Shown here: positions 1 through 6,385 of the stretch, one piece after another
How positions within the stretch are numbered: position 1 is the stretch's first letter
How the letters are laid out: every line of letters begins with the position of its first letter
Source: Rheinheimera pleomorphica
Lineage (GTDB): Bacteria; Pseudomonadota; Gammaproteobacteria; Enterobacterales; Alteromonadaceae
Assembly (NCBI RefSeq): GCF_011634895.1
Contig: NZ_SIRR01000031.1
Coordinates: 303,932 to 367,931, forward strand
Reading direction: 5' to 3'
Length of the DNA: 64,000 nucleotides
Program-made: the position numbers and the translations under genes
The notes under the pieces: model-generated
The model's database searches: none
What the model was told of the DNA's origin: nothing
Seen by the model: the letters and a program-made list of their open reading frames with translations, nothing else

Positions 1-261
1 CCATTGCTCGATACGCTGGTACCCGGCTTTGGTGAGCTGTTCCGTCAACTGTCGTTTAACCAGCTAGGCTCAGCCGCGCTGCAATCCGGTGCGGTAGCTG
101 GCCTGGCCAATGGCACCCTGCTGTTCGCCATGCCCGGCTCAGGCGGCGCTTGTACGCTTGCGATGCAGCAGCTGATTTTGCCGCAATTAGATAGCAAAAC
201 CGGACCCTGCAACTTTGTTGCCCATGTTAAAAACAGTCCGCTGAAAAGCTGTGGAGCTTAA
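1..261 (+). CDS. moaB: MoaB, molybdenum cofactor biosynthesis protein B (C-terminal part)
   Basis: This is the last 86 codons of a gene that begins before the window. The protein reads through [36 protein letters not shown] and [12 protein letters not shown], which matches the C-terminal half of the MoaB/MogA-type molybdopterin-binding fold. Members of this family bind or adenylylate molybdopterin, although the role of MoaB in enterobacteria is less certain than that of MogA. The stop codon lies one base before the moaC ATG, so the two genes are almost certainly co-transcribed. The start is not visible. Confidence 0.9.
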   Translation, partial: PLLDTLVPGFGELFRQLSFNQLGSAALQSGAVAGLANGTLLFAMPGSGGACTLAMQQLILPQLDSKTGPCNFVAHVKNSPLKSCGA

Positions 262-262
262 A

Positions 263-751
263 ATGACAGCAACCCTAACCCATTTGGATCAGAGCGGCGC
301 GGCTGCGATGGTCGATGTCAGTGCCAAAGCAGCCACCACCCGGCTGGCCCGCGCCGGCGCCCTGGTGCAAACCACACCACAGGTGATTGAGTTAATTGCC
401 CAGGCACTGCTAAAAAAAGGTGATGTACTGGCCACAGCGCGCATTGCCGGCATTATGGCAGCGAAAAAAACCAGCGAGCTGATCCCGCTATGTCATCCAT
501 TAATGCTCAGCAAAGTATCAGTCGATTTTCAGCTACTGCCAACGCAAGGCCAAATTCAAATTGAAAGCTGTTGTGTGTTAAGCGGCGGCACCGGCGTCGA
601 GATGGAGGCGTTAACCGCTGCCAGTGTGGCCGCGCTAACCATTTACGATATGTGTAAAGCGGTAGATAAAGCGATGATCATCAGCGATATCCGCCTGCTG
701 GAGAAAACCGGCGGCAAGTCCGGGCACTACCTTGTGGAAGCTAACAAATGA
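263..751 (+). CDS. moaC: MoaC, cyclic pyranopterin monophosphate synthase
   Basis: MoaC converts the MoaA product (3',8-cyclo-7,8-dihydro-GTP) to cyclic pyranopterin monophosphate in the cytoplasm, the first stage of molybdenum cofactor synthesis. The 162-residue length is typical. Family hallmarks seen are MVDVSAK near the N-terminus, [32 protein letters not shown], the [26 protein letters not shown] block with catalytic Lys/Asp residues, and a C-terminal GGKSGHY. I chose the ATG at 263 over an upstream GTG at 251, because 251 overlaps moaB and the ATG start fits the family N-terminus. The moaB stop is immediately upstream. Confidence 0.96.
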   Translation: MTATLTHLDQSGAAAMVDVSAKAATTRLARAGALVQTTPQVIELIAQALLKKGDVLATARIAGIMAAKKTSELIPLCHPLMLSKVSVDFQLLPTQGQIQIESCCVLSGGTGVEMEALTAASVAALTIYDMCKAVDKAMIISDIRLLEKTGGKSGHYLVEANK

Positions 752-991
752 CGGTTTCTGCCAGATTGATATATACGGAGGATCGCCGCAGACCCATTTC
801 GCGAATAGCGAAGGCGGGCAGCAAATTCGTCGGGAACGAATTTGCCCAGCGTCAGCTGGCCCGCACGCGTGGAGGGCAGGATGTGCCCGCAACGACGCTG
901 CGGCGAGTCCGGAGTAGATATCAATCTGCGCCCGGCCAGTCAGGACCGGGCAATATCAGTATCAACGAAAAAAGAAATCACCGGAGGCAAT
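752..991 (+). repeat. hairpin-rich insert between moaC and moaD
   Basis: This 240-bp stretch separates two genes that are usually adjacent. It holds at least four inverted repeats: 798-802/808-812 (ttcgc/gcgaa), 821-830/836-845 (a perfect 10-bp arm pair, gcaaattcgt/acgaatttgc), 874-878/884-888 (gggca/tgccc) and 930-935/946-951 (gcccgg/ccgggc). Short reading frames crossing it have no recognisable protein features. The 3' end carries the moaD ribosome binding site (ggagg, about 983). The structure suggests a REP-like or composite palindromic element that would be transcribed with the operon; its identity is unknown. Confidence 0.6.
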
Positions 992-1243
992 ATGATTAAA
1001 ATTCTGTTTTTCGCCGCCCTGCGCGAGCGGCTTGATTGCGAACAATACCTGCTGAGTTGCGATGGCAACATGTTGCAGGTGACCGATATCCTGCAGCAAC
1101 TGCAAAGCCGTTGTCATAGCTGGCGGCAGGAACTTAGCCGCAGCGATTTGCTCTGCGCACTAAACCAGCAACTGGTGCCACTAAGCGCCAACGTGCAGGA
1201 CGGCGATGAGCTGGCGTTTTTTCCGCCGGTAACTGGTGGCTAG
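992..1243 (+). CDS. moaD: MoaD, molybdopterin synthase sulfur carrier subunit
   Basis: MoaD is the small ubiquitin-like subunit of molybdopterin synthase. Its C-terminal thiocarboxylate donates the dithiolene sulfurs to precursor Z, working with MoaE. The 83-residue protein starts MIKILFFAALRERL and ends in the diagnostic FFPPVTGG, with the Gly-Gly that is adenylated and sulfurated. The ATG at 992 follows a clear ccggagg ribosome binding site; longer readings from upstream starts run into the palindromic insert and do not resemble MoaD. moaE begins 15 bases after the stop. Confidence 0.95.
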   Translation: MIKILFFAALRERLDCEQYLLSCDGNMLQVTDILQQLQSRCHSWRQELSRSDLLCALNQQLVPLSANVQDGDELAFFPPVTGG

Positions 1244-1258
1244 CAGGTGGTAAAGCAT

Positions 1259-1708
1259 ATGAGCATCTTTGTTGCCGTACAAAGCGATGACTTTTGTGTC
1301 GCCAGTGAATATAACGAACTGCGCCGCCAATCAGGCTGCGGCGCTATCGTCACCTTTAGCGGCCTGGTACGCGAGCTTAGCGACAACCAACTGCACAGCA
1401 TGACACTGGAGCACTACCCCGGCATGACTGAGCAAGCCCTCTCAGCCATTGCTGAACAGGCACAACAGCGCTGGCAACTGGGCGCAGTGCACCTTATTCA
1501 CCGCGTTGGCACCTTGAAGCCGCATGAGCAAATAGTGTTTGTCGGCATTGCCAGCGCGCACCGCGCCGCCGCCTTTGCCGCCTGCGAGTTTATAATGGAT
1601 TACCTGAAAAACCGCGCGCCGCTGTGGAAAAAAGAACACACCAGCAACGGCGATTACTGGGTAGCGGCCAAAACCAGTGACCAACACGCGCTAACGCGCT
1701 GGGACTAG
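1259..1708 (+). CDS. moaE: MoaE, molybdopterin synthase catalytic subunit
   Basis: MoaE is the large subunit of the MoaD2-MoaE2 molybdopterin synthase and carries the active site that inserts sulfur into cyclic pyranopterin monophosphate. The 149-residue protein has the family blocks GAIVTFSGLVRE, LEHYPGMTE, HRVGTLKPHEQIVFVG, SAHRAAAFAACEFIMDYLK and the catalytic region APLWKKEH with the conserved lysines. The ATG at 1259 is preceded by aggtgg about 8 bases upstream; the in-frame GTG at 1247 is less likely. modA starts 3 bases after the stop, linking cofactor synthesis to molybdate uptake. Confidence 0.96.
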   Translation: MSIFVAVQSDDFCVASEYNELRRQSGCGAIVTFSGLVRELSDNQLHSMTLEHYPGMTEQALSAIAEQAQQRWQLGAVHLIHRVGTLKPHEQIVFVGIASAHRAAAFAACEFIMDYLKNRAPLWKKEHTSNGDYWVAAKTSDQHALTRWD

Positions 1709-1711
1709 CCA

Positions 1712-2491
1712 ATGCGTCAGTTACTGCTAATACTGGGCTTTATCTACAGCTTAACCGCCGAGACCAGCGACAAGCTCACCATAGCGGCCGCCTCTGATCT
1801 GCGCTATGCCATGGCTGACATCGTCAGCCTGTTTCAGCAGCAGACTCAACTTGATGTCAGGGTAATTTATGGCGCCAGCGGTAAGCTCAGCACGCAAATC
1901 CGCCATGGCGCGCCCTATGATATGTTTTTCTCTGCCGATATCAGCTTTGCCCAACAGCTATACCAGGACGGCCTGGCAGCCACTGCACCACGGCCCTATG
2001 CACTCGGGCATTTAGTGCTGTGGAGCCCAAAACAAAATATGGCCGGTATTAGCCTGAGCCAACTGGCAGAATTTGATTTTGACCGCCTGGCCATCGCCCA
2101 ACCCGCCCATGCGCCTTATGGCCAGCGCGCCAAACAAGCCTTGCAGGCCGCCGGCGTTTGGCAGGCGCTGGAGGCGAAAATTGTCTATGGCGAAAATATC
2201 GCCCAAACCGCGCAACTGGCACAAAGCGGCGGCGCTGATATCGCCATTATTGCGCTGTCGCTGGCCCGCTTTCCGGAGCTGGCCAGTCAGGGCTACCAAC
2301 CTATTCCCACTGAGCTACACCAACCGCTGCTGCAGGCCTATGTGATCACCCGCCATGGCGCCGATAACCTTGCCGCGCGGCAGTTCGCGGCGTTTGTCGC
2401 CACGCCAGCAGTGCTGGATATTATGCAGCGCTATGGTTTTGAACAAGGGCGTTTTGAACAGCCGGGCGTTGAGCAGCCGGAGACGCAATGA
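1712..2491 (+). CDS. modA: ModA, molybdate ABC transporter substrate-binding protein
   Basis: ModA is the periplasmic binding protein that delivers molybdate or tungstate to ModBC. The 259-residue protein begins with a short hydrophobic segment (about residues 3-15, MRQLLLILGFIYSLTA) that should act as a signal peptide, although it lacks the usual strong positive start. Family motifs are LTIAAASDLRYAMADI, VIYGASGKLSTQI, GAPYDMFFSADISFAQQL and a late GADIAIIALSLA. The gene follows moaE by 3 bases and overlaps modB by 4 bases (ATGA), so it is part of the same transcript. Confidence 0.94.
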   Translation: MRQLLLILGFIYSLTAETSDKLTIAAASDLRYAMADIVSLFQQQTQLDVRVIYGASGKLSTQIRHGAPYDMFFSADISFAQQLYQDGLAATAPRPYALGHLVLWSPKQNMAGISLSQLAEFDFDRLAIAQPAHAPYGQRAKQALQAAGVWQALEAKIVYGENIAQTAQLAQSGGADIAIIALSLARFPELASQGYQPIPTELHQPLLQAYVITRHGADNLAARQFAAFVATPAVLDIMQRYGFEQGRFEQPGVEQPETQ

Positions 2492-3192
2492 TGCCAGAGC
2501 TGTTCGCCGCACTCAGCCCGCAAGACTGGCAAGCCATTCGGCTAACATTAAAGCTGTGCCTGTATACCACCGCCATTTTACTGCTGTTGGCTACGCCACT
2601 GGCCTGGTGGTTAGCGCTGCGGCAAAGCAAATTGCGCACCGCCATTCAGGCCATAGTGGCGCTGCCGCTGGTCTTGCCACCAACGGTACTGGGCTTTTAC
2701 TTGCTGTTGCTACTCGGCCCACACGGCGCCGTTGGCAGCACGCTGGAACGCTTAGGCGTATCGCATCTGGCTTTTAGTTTTAGCGGCATTTTAATTGGCT
2801 CGGTGATTTACTCACTGCCCTTTGCTGTGCAGCCACTGTTGGAAAGCTTTCGTCGCATGGGGCCCGGGCCGCTGGAAGTCGCCGCAACCTTGGGTGCCGG
2901 CAAGCTGGACCAGCTGTTTAGCGTGGTACTGCCACTGTGTCGCGGCGGCTTTATCGTTGCGGCTACCCTGACCTTTGCCCATACGCTGGGCGAGTTTGGC
3001 GTTATTTTAATGCTCGGCGGCAGTATCCCCGGTGAAACCCAGGTGCTGTCAGTGCTGATTTACGACCACACCGAAGCAATGAACTACGCCCAGGCGCATC
3101 AGCTGTCGCTCGGCTTATTAATCAGTGCCTTTGTGGTGCTGTTTATTGTCTATGGTTTAAACCGGCGTTTTGAGCGTGAGGCCGTGCTGTAA
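2488..3192 (+). CDS. modB: ModB, molybdate ABC transporter permease
   Basis: ModB is the inner-membrane permease of the molybdate ABC transporter. The 234-residue protein has about five membrane-spanning segments (for example residues 24-44, 50-72 and 90-110) and the EAA loop region EVAATLGAGKLDQLFSVVLP, which contacts the ATPase. Other family blocks are ALPLVLPPTVLGFYLLLLLG and ANTLGEFG-like AHTLGEFGVILMLGG. It overlaps modA by 4 bases at the start and modC by 1 base at the end, consistent with translational coupling. Confidence 0.95.
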   Translation: MMPELFAALSPQDWQAIRLTLKLCLYTTAILLLLATPLAWWLALRQSKLRTAIQAIVALPLVLPPTVLGFYLLLLLGPHGAVGSTLERLGVSHLAFSFSGILIGSVIYSLPFAVQPLLESFRRMGPGPLEVAATLGAGKLDQLFSVVLPLCRGGFIVAATLTFAHTLGEFGVILMLGGSIPGETQVLSVLIYDHTEAMNYAQAHQLSLGLLISAFVVLFIVYGLNRRFEREAVL

Positions 3193-4379
3193 TGAACAAT
3201 ATAATGAGTAACCTGACGAGCACCGTAATGAGCAGCTTAACCCGCGCAATGCAGCAGGGCTGGCAGCACTTAACCCCTGAACGTCAGGCCAGCCAGCCGC
3301 CAGCAGCACAGAGCCTGCAATTACAACTGACAGTTAAGCGCGGCGCTTTTACGCTTGAGCTTAACCACAGCTTGTCATTACGCGGTGTTACCGCGCTATT
3401 TGGCCGATCTGGTTGTGGCAAAACCACCCTGCTGCGCGCCATCGCCGGGCTGGATCGCCACGCTGACGCGCAGATCCGCTGCAATGATGTCGTCTGGCAG
3501 CAAGGCAATCACTTTATGCCGGTGCATCAGCGCCGTATCGGTATGGTGTTTCAGCACAGCAGCTTATTGCCGCATTTATCGGCTCTGCAAAACCTGTTGT
3601 ACGGCTTTAAACGCCGGGTTAAACACAGTGCAATACAGCTGGAACCGGCGCAGGTCATCAGCTTATTAGAGCTGCAAAGCTTATTGCCGTTGCAGCCAGA
3701 GCAGCTGTCCGGCGGCCAGCGCCAGCGTATTGCGCTGGGCCGGGCCTTACTTAGTCAACCAGAATTATTGTTATTAGATGAGCCTCTGGCATCACTGGAT
3801 CAGCAAAGCCGCAATGAGATTTTGCCGTTTTTACAGCGTATCGCGAATCAAACCGGCATCCCTATGCTATTGGTCAGCCATCAGTTAGATGACGTGGTGA
3901 AACTGGCCGATCAGTTGGTGCTAATGCAGGATGGCCGTATTATCAGCCAGGGCCCGCTGCCACAGCAGTTAATGCAACCACAGCTTGCCGCTATAGGCGC
4001 TATGTCGCTGCTGCACGCAAAAAGCCACGGCAGCAGTAACCATCTGCTTAAGCTCAGTATCGGTCAGCAGCAGTTGCAGCTACCAGCACCGCAACAGTGC
4101 GACAACGCAAACTATTCCCCCACTTCATACCGTTTACGCATTCAGGCGCGCGATGTGGCGCTAAGCCTAACGCCGCTAACCGACAGCTCGGTCAGTAATC
4201 AGTTACAAGTCAGCATCAGCGGCTTTAACAACGCCCCCCACCCGGCCGAAACATTGGTGCAGCTAACACTCGAAGGCCAACCACTACAGGCACTGCTAAC
4301 CAAACAATCAGCAGAACGCTTGGGCTTGCAGGCAGGCCAGCAGGTGTATGCGCAGATTAAAGCAGTGGCGTTGGATTAG
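3192..4379 (+). CDS. modC: ModC, molybdate ABC transporter ATP-binding protein
   Basis: ModC powers molybdate import. The 395-residue protein has a Walker A motif (GRSGCGKTT), a Q-loop region MVFQHSSLLPHLS, the ABC signature LSGGQRQR, Walker B LLLLDEPLASLD and the H-switch LVSHQLDD. A C-terminal TOBE/MOP domain (about residues 290-395) probably binds the oxyanion. It is longer than usual because about 40 residues precede the ABC core; internal ATGs at codons 5, 13 and 19 could be the real start. The start at 3192 overlaps the modB stop by one base. The 3' end overlaps the convergent small gene at 4376-4630. Confidence 0.94.
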   Translation: MNNIMSNLTSTVMSSLTRAMQQGWQHLTPERQASQPPAAQSLQLQLTVKRGAFTLELNHSLSLRGVTALFGRSGCGKTTLLRAIAGLDRHADAQIRCNDVVWQQGNHFMPVHQRRIGMVFQHSSLLPHLSALQNLLYGFKRRVKHSAIQLEPAQVISLLELQSLLPLQPEQLSGGQRQRIALGRALLSQPELLLLDEPLASLDQQSRNEILPFLQRIANQTGIPMLLVSHQLDDVVKLADQLVLMQDGRIISQGPLPQQLMQPQLAAIGAMSLLHAKSHGSSNHLLKLSIGQQQLQLPAPQQCDNANYSPTSYRLRIQARDVALSLTPLTDSSVSNQLQVSISGFNNAPHPAETLVQLTLEGQPLQALLTKQSAERLGLQAGQQVYAQIKAVALD

Positions 4380-4630
4380 CTAAATAGACTTAAATCGTCA
4401 TCTATCCGTAATTCTGAGAAAACTTCGTCAGCAGAATAGGATTCCTCTTCTCCTTGCAGGTAAGACTGGTAACGTCGATGAGCCTCGTTTACCCAGAATT
4501 TTTCAACCTGAGCAGGAGCAGCCGTTGGGTAAGGCTCCAGACTGTTCAGCAGATGCACAATCAGCTCCGCAGGTTCCGACACAGGAAGATAAAGTGCCTC
4601 AGACTCAATCGCCTCAGTGGCAGGTAACAT
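4376..4630 (-). CDS. orphan antitoxin-like protein (addiction-module component family)
   Basis: This 84-residue protein resembles the putative addiction-module component/unstable antitoxin family. It has an acidic profile, a LPVSEPAELIVHLLNSLEP segment like the family's LPxxERxELxxxLxxSL, and a late helical stretch VNEAHRRYQSYLQGEE. Such antitoxins normally precede a RelE-type toxin. Here the downstream neighbour is the end of modC on the other strand, overlapping by 4 bases, so there is no room for a partner. It may be an orphan left after toxin loss, or it may serve the nearby toxin at 4727-5029. The assignment is from pattern only. Confidence 0.6.
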   Translation of the reverse strand: MLPATEAIESEALYLPVSEPAELIVHLLNSLEPYPTAAPAQVEKFWVNEAHRRYQSYLQGEEESYSADEVFSELRIDDDLSLFS

Positions 4631-4726
4631 AAATACCCCTGTAGCAAATTATTTGTTTCAATAGTCTACACGCTGACACGGACTTACACCAAATTTTGCG
4701 GATTACGTGCAGTTTGAGAACCTGCC

Positions 4727-5029
4727 CTATGTCGATTCCGGAAAATAGCGTTCAATATCTAAGGCGCCGTGGAAAACACCAAGGATATCGATTTGAGTTG
4801 GACGAGCTAAATACGCTATGCGGTAATGGCCATAAAGCAGAATACGGATCTCACCTTCAGCCTCTTTACGATAGAAATAGCCAATCTGAGGAAACTGGCT
4901 GAGAATTTGGGACTTGGCAAAAATGTCTGTTACCACTTTCTGCGCGGCAAGCGAATTATCGGCTGCAATATAGTCGTAAATATCGCGCATCCAGCGCTGT
5001 GCTTCTGAAGTCCAGTTTATTTCGACCAT
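4727..5029 (-). CDS. ParE/RelE-superfamily toxin
   Basis: This 100-residue protein has the layout of a ParE/RelE toxin: an N-terminal MVEINWTSEAQRWMRDIYDYIAADN (strand, then helices), a central FPQIGYFYRKEAEGEIRILLYGHYRIAYL with the typical G-x-R-x-L-x-x-Y-R-I-x-Y pattern, and a final ILGVFHGALDIER strand close to the family's V-x-x-V-x-H-x-x-R. ParE members inhibit DNA gyrase while RelE members cleave mRNA, and the sequence alone does not settle which applies. The start overlaps the 3' end of the antitoxin gene by 13 bases, the classical antitoxin-first arrangement. Confidence 0.8.
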   Translation of the reverse strand: MVEINWTSEAQRWMRDIYDYIAADNSLAAQKVVTDIFAKSQILSQFPQIGYFYRKEAEGEIRILLYGHYRIAYLARPTQIDILGVFHGALDIERYFPEST

Positions 5030-5202
5030 GAACGTATTTGTTGTTCCATTACCATATTCGACACTACCTGCCCTTCCCGGACATCTTTCAGACCGCGCTG
5101 AACCATATGCTCAAACGCTAACTCGCGCAAAATCTCTTCATAACTGGCATCATCCGGTTGGGATTGAACAATCTCAGTTATCTTTTCTTTCACATCAGAC
5201 AT
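5017..5202 (-). CDS. antitoxin of the ParE/RelE-type pair
   Basis: This is a 61-residue protein starting MSDVKEKITEIVQSQPDDASYEEILRELAFEHMV. The SYEEILRELAFE helix is typical of small antitoxins encoded before ParE toxins. I chose the ATG at 5202; an in-frame upstream start at 5271 would add 23 residues that look non-coding. The gene overlaps the toxin start by 13 bases, so the two are translationally coupled. Such antitoxins neutralise the toxin and usually repress their own promoter, although no operator was identified. Confidence 0.75.
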   Translation of the reverse strand: MSDVKEKITEIVQSQPDDASYEEILRELAFEHMVQRGLKDVREGQVVSNMVMEQQIRSWSK

Positions 5203-5498
5203 CTTGCTCTCCAACTTGCTTGCACGGATCTGAGCGATATAAGTCACAGCCCCGGACGGATAGCGTTTCAATTAAGTCAAAGCATAGCGTAATTTAACCG
5301 GATACTGCACGCAACCAACATTCAATCACTGCAGTGCCGGGTAAGTTAGCTTGCCGGCGGTAACATAAAGCCCGTGATTGCTGTTTATTGCGCATGATGT
5401 GCAGTATTAACACTACACGCCAGCCTGATGTTAAAAGATGCTGATGCAGCAAAGGCGCTCGCATCTTTAGAAACCAGCGCCGCCACTTCAATCAGTGG
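5203..5498. other. 296-bp intergenic stretch without a supported gene
   Basis: No convincing gene was found between the antitoxin start and the 3' end of the next small gene. A 65-codon reading frame on the minus strand (5294-5491) has an arginine- and cysteine-rich composition and no ribosome binding site that stands out. The promoter of the toxin-antitoxin pair should lie near 5203-5290. There are short inverted repeats around the gccggg...gccggc stretch (about 5336-5358), but they are not clear terminators. Confidence 0.5.
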
Positions 5499-5771
5499 TT
5501 AGTAGCCGGCATCGGCCAGGATATCTGCGAGCATAAAGCTAACCATCTCGGCGTCAGCGTTAATGTCTTCATCTTTAGCATCGTAATCGGGGTTATCGTT
5601 GAGCACCCAATCACAGACTTTGCCCGAGAAGTTTCCCAGTAATGCGGCTTCTTCAGCGTTGCTTACTGAAATTGCACCTTGCTGTTTACCGAACAGTGCA
5701 AACACATTTTTATCATACTTTTTTGCCAGCGCCAGAAATGCCGAATGTTGTTCTTTAGTAAATTCACTCAT
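5499..5771 (-). CDS. small acidic hypothetical protein
   Basis: This 90-residue protein starts MSEFTKEQHSAFLALAKKYDKNVFALFGKQ and is rich in Asp and Glu in its second half (NDNPDYDAKDEDINADAEM), ending LADILADAGY. It has no signal peptide or membrane segment, so it should be cytoplasmic. I do not recognise the family. The start at 5771 was preferred over one three codons upstream because it removes a short unrelated leader. It lies between the toxin-antitoxin pair and an exported protein gene, all on the minus strand, but with gaps that do not prove an operon. Confidence 0.65.
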   Translation of the reverse strand: MSEFTKEQHSAFLALAKKYDKNVFALFGKQQGAISVSNAEEAALLGNFSGKVCDWVLNDNPDYDAKDEDINADAEMVSFMLADILADAGY

Positions 5772-5797
5772 AGCGTACACACTTCCCTATGCCTTTC

Positions 5798-6193
5798 TTA
5801 ACTACAAGGAAATAAAGCCCTAAGCTTGCTGACCAGCAACACTGCGGAGTTGGCTTTGGCGGCAGATTTCTTCTGCTGTAAATCACGTTGTAGCGCTGCC
5901 AACAGCTGCTGATTAACTTCATGCGGCGGTACATTAGATGCGGCTACGCACCAGCTTTGCCCTTCGCCACTGTCGATAACACCGGCCAGATACATAGCGA
6001 GCTGCTCACTGGCGATACCTTTTGCTGCCTGCGCTGAAAATGCCGGCGGCAAGGGCGTAACAGGATTACCGTTTGCCAGGGCTTGCAGACGATCAAGCGG
6101 CACCCTGGCATTTTGATCTGCAGTGCCCAATGCCGCGCCGCTTACAAGCGCACTAAACAAGGAGGTTGTAACTACAACCAGGCGAAATGGCAT
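5798..6193 (-). CDS. exported Rap1a/Tai-like protein
   Basis: The 131-residue protein begins MPFRLVVVTTSLFSALVSGAALG, a good Sec signal peptide. Its mature part has the Rap1a/Tai pattern: YLAGVIDSGEGQSWCVAASNVPPHEVNQQLLAALQ, then a C-terminal SAVLLVSKLRALFPC in which the two cysteines probably form a disulfide. Rap1a/Tai proteins are periplasmic immunity proteins against type VI amidase effectors, but many family members have other or unknown roles. No effector or secretion gene is nearby. The ATG at 6193 has a ggag upstream; a longer reading from 6241 lacks a signal peptide. Confidence 0.65.
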   Translation of the reverse strand: MPFRLVVVTTSLFSALVSGAALGTADQNARVPLDRLQALANGNPVTPLPPAFSAQAAKGIASEQLAMYLAGVIDSGEGQSWCVAASNVPPHEVNQQLLAALQRDLQQKKSAAKANSAVLLVSKLRALFPCS

Positions 6194-6327
6194 ACGAAGG
6201 CTCCGGCAGATAAACATGATAGGAAATTTTGCCTTACCCACACCGTATTTAACACCTTTAATTTACATTACTTACACAATTAAACATTAGCAGGTTTGAA
6301 AGGCCGGCAATGCGTAAAACCCGCTGA

Positions 6328-6357
6328 TAAAAAACCCCGGCGCGCTGGCCGGGGTTT
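6328..6357 (-). terminator. rho-independent terminator after gcvP
   Basis: The arms ccccgg (6335-6340) and ccgggg (6349-6354) form a GC-rich stem. On the minus strand it is followed by a run of T residues (complement of 6328-6334). It lies about 30 bases after the gcvP stop codon, so it should end the gcvTHP transcript. Confidence 0.85.
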
Positions 6358-6385
6358 GGGTTACTACTACAAAAATGCAAACCGC

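Noticed and set aside
752..991. Molybdenum cofactor (Moco) riboswitch in the moa operon
   Set aside because: The Moco element lies upstream of moaA in known cases; this segment lies between moaC and moaD and I see no match to the known motif.
5336..5440. Integron attC-like site (taacat ... atgttaa) beside the toxin-antitoxin pair
   Set aside because: The outer boxes do not match the attC consensus and no integrase or cassette series is present.
5294..5491. 65-codon frame on the minus strand
   Set aside because: Unusual Arg/Cys/Trp-rich composition, no clear ribosome binding site and no recognisable features; treated as non-coding.
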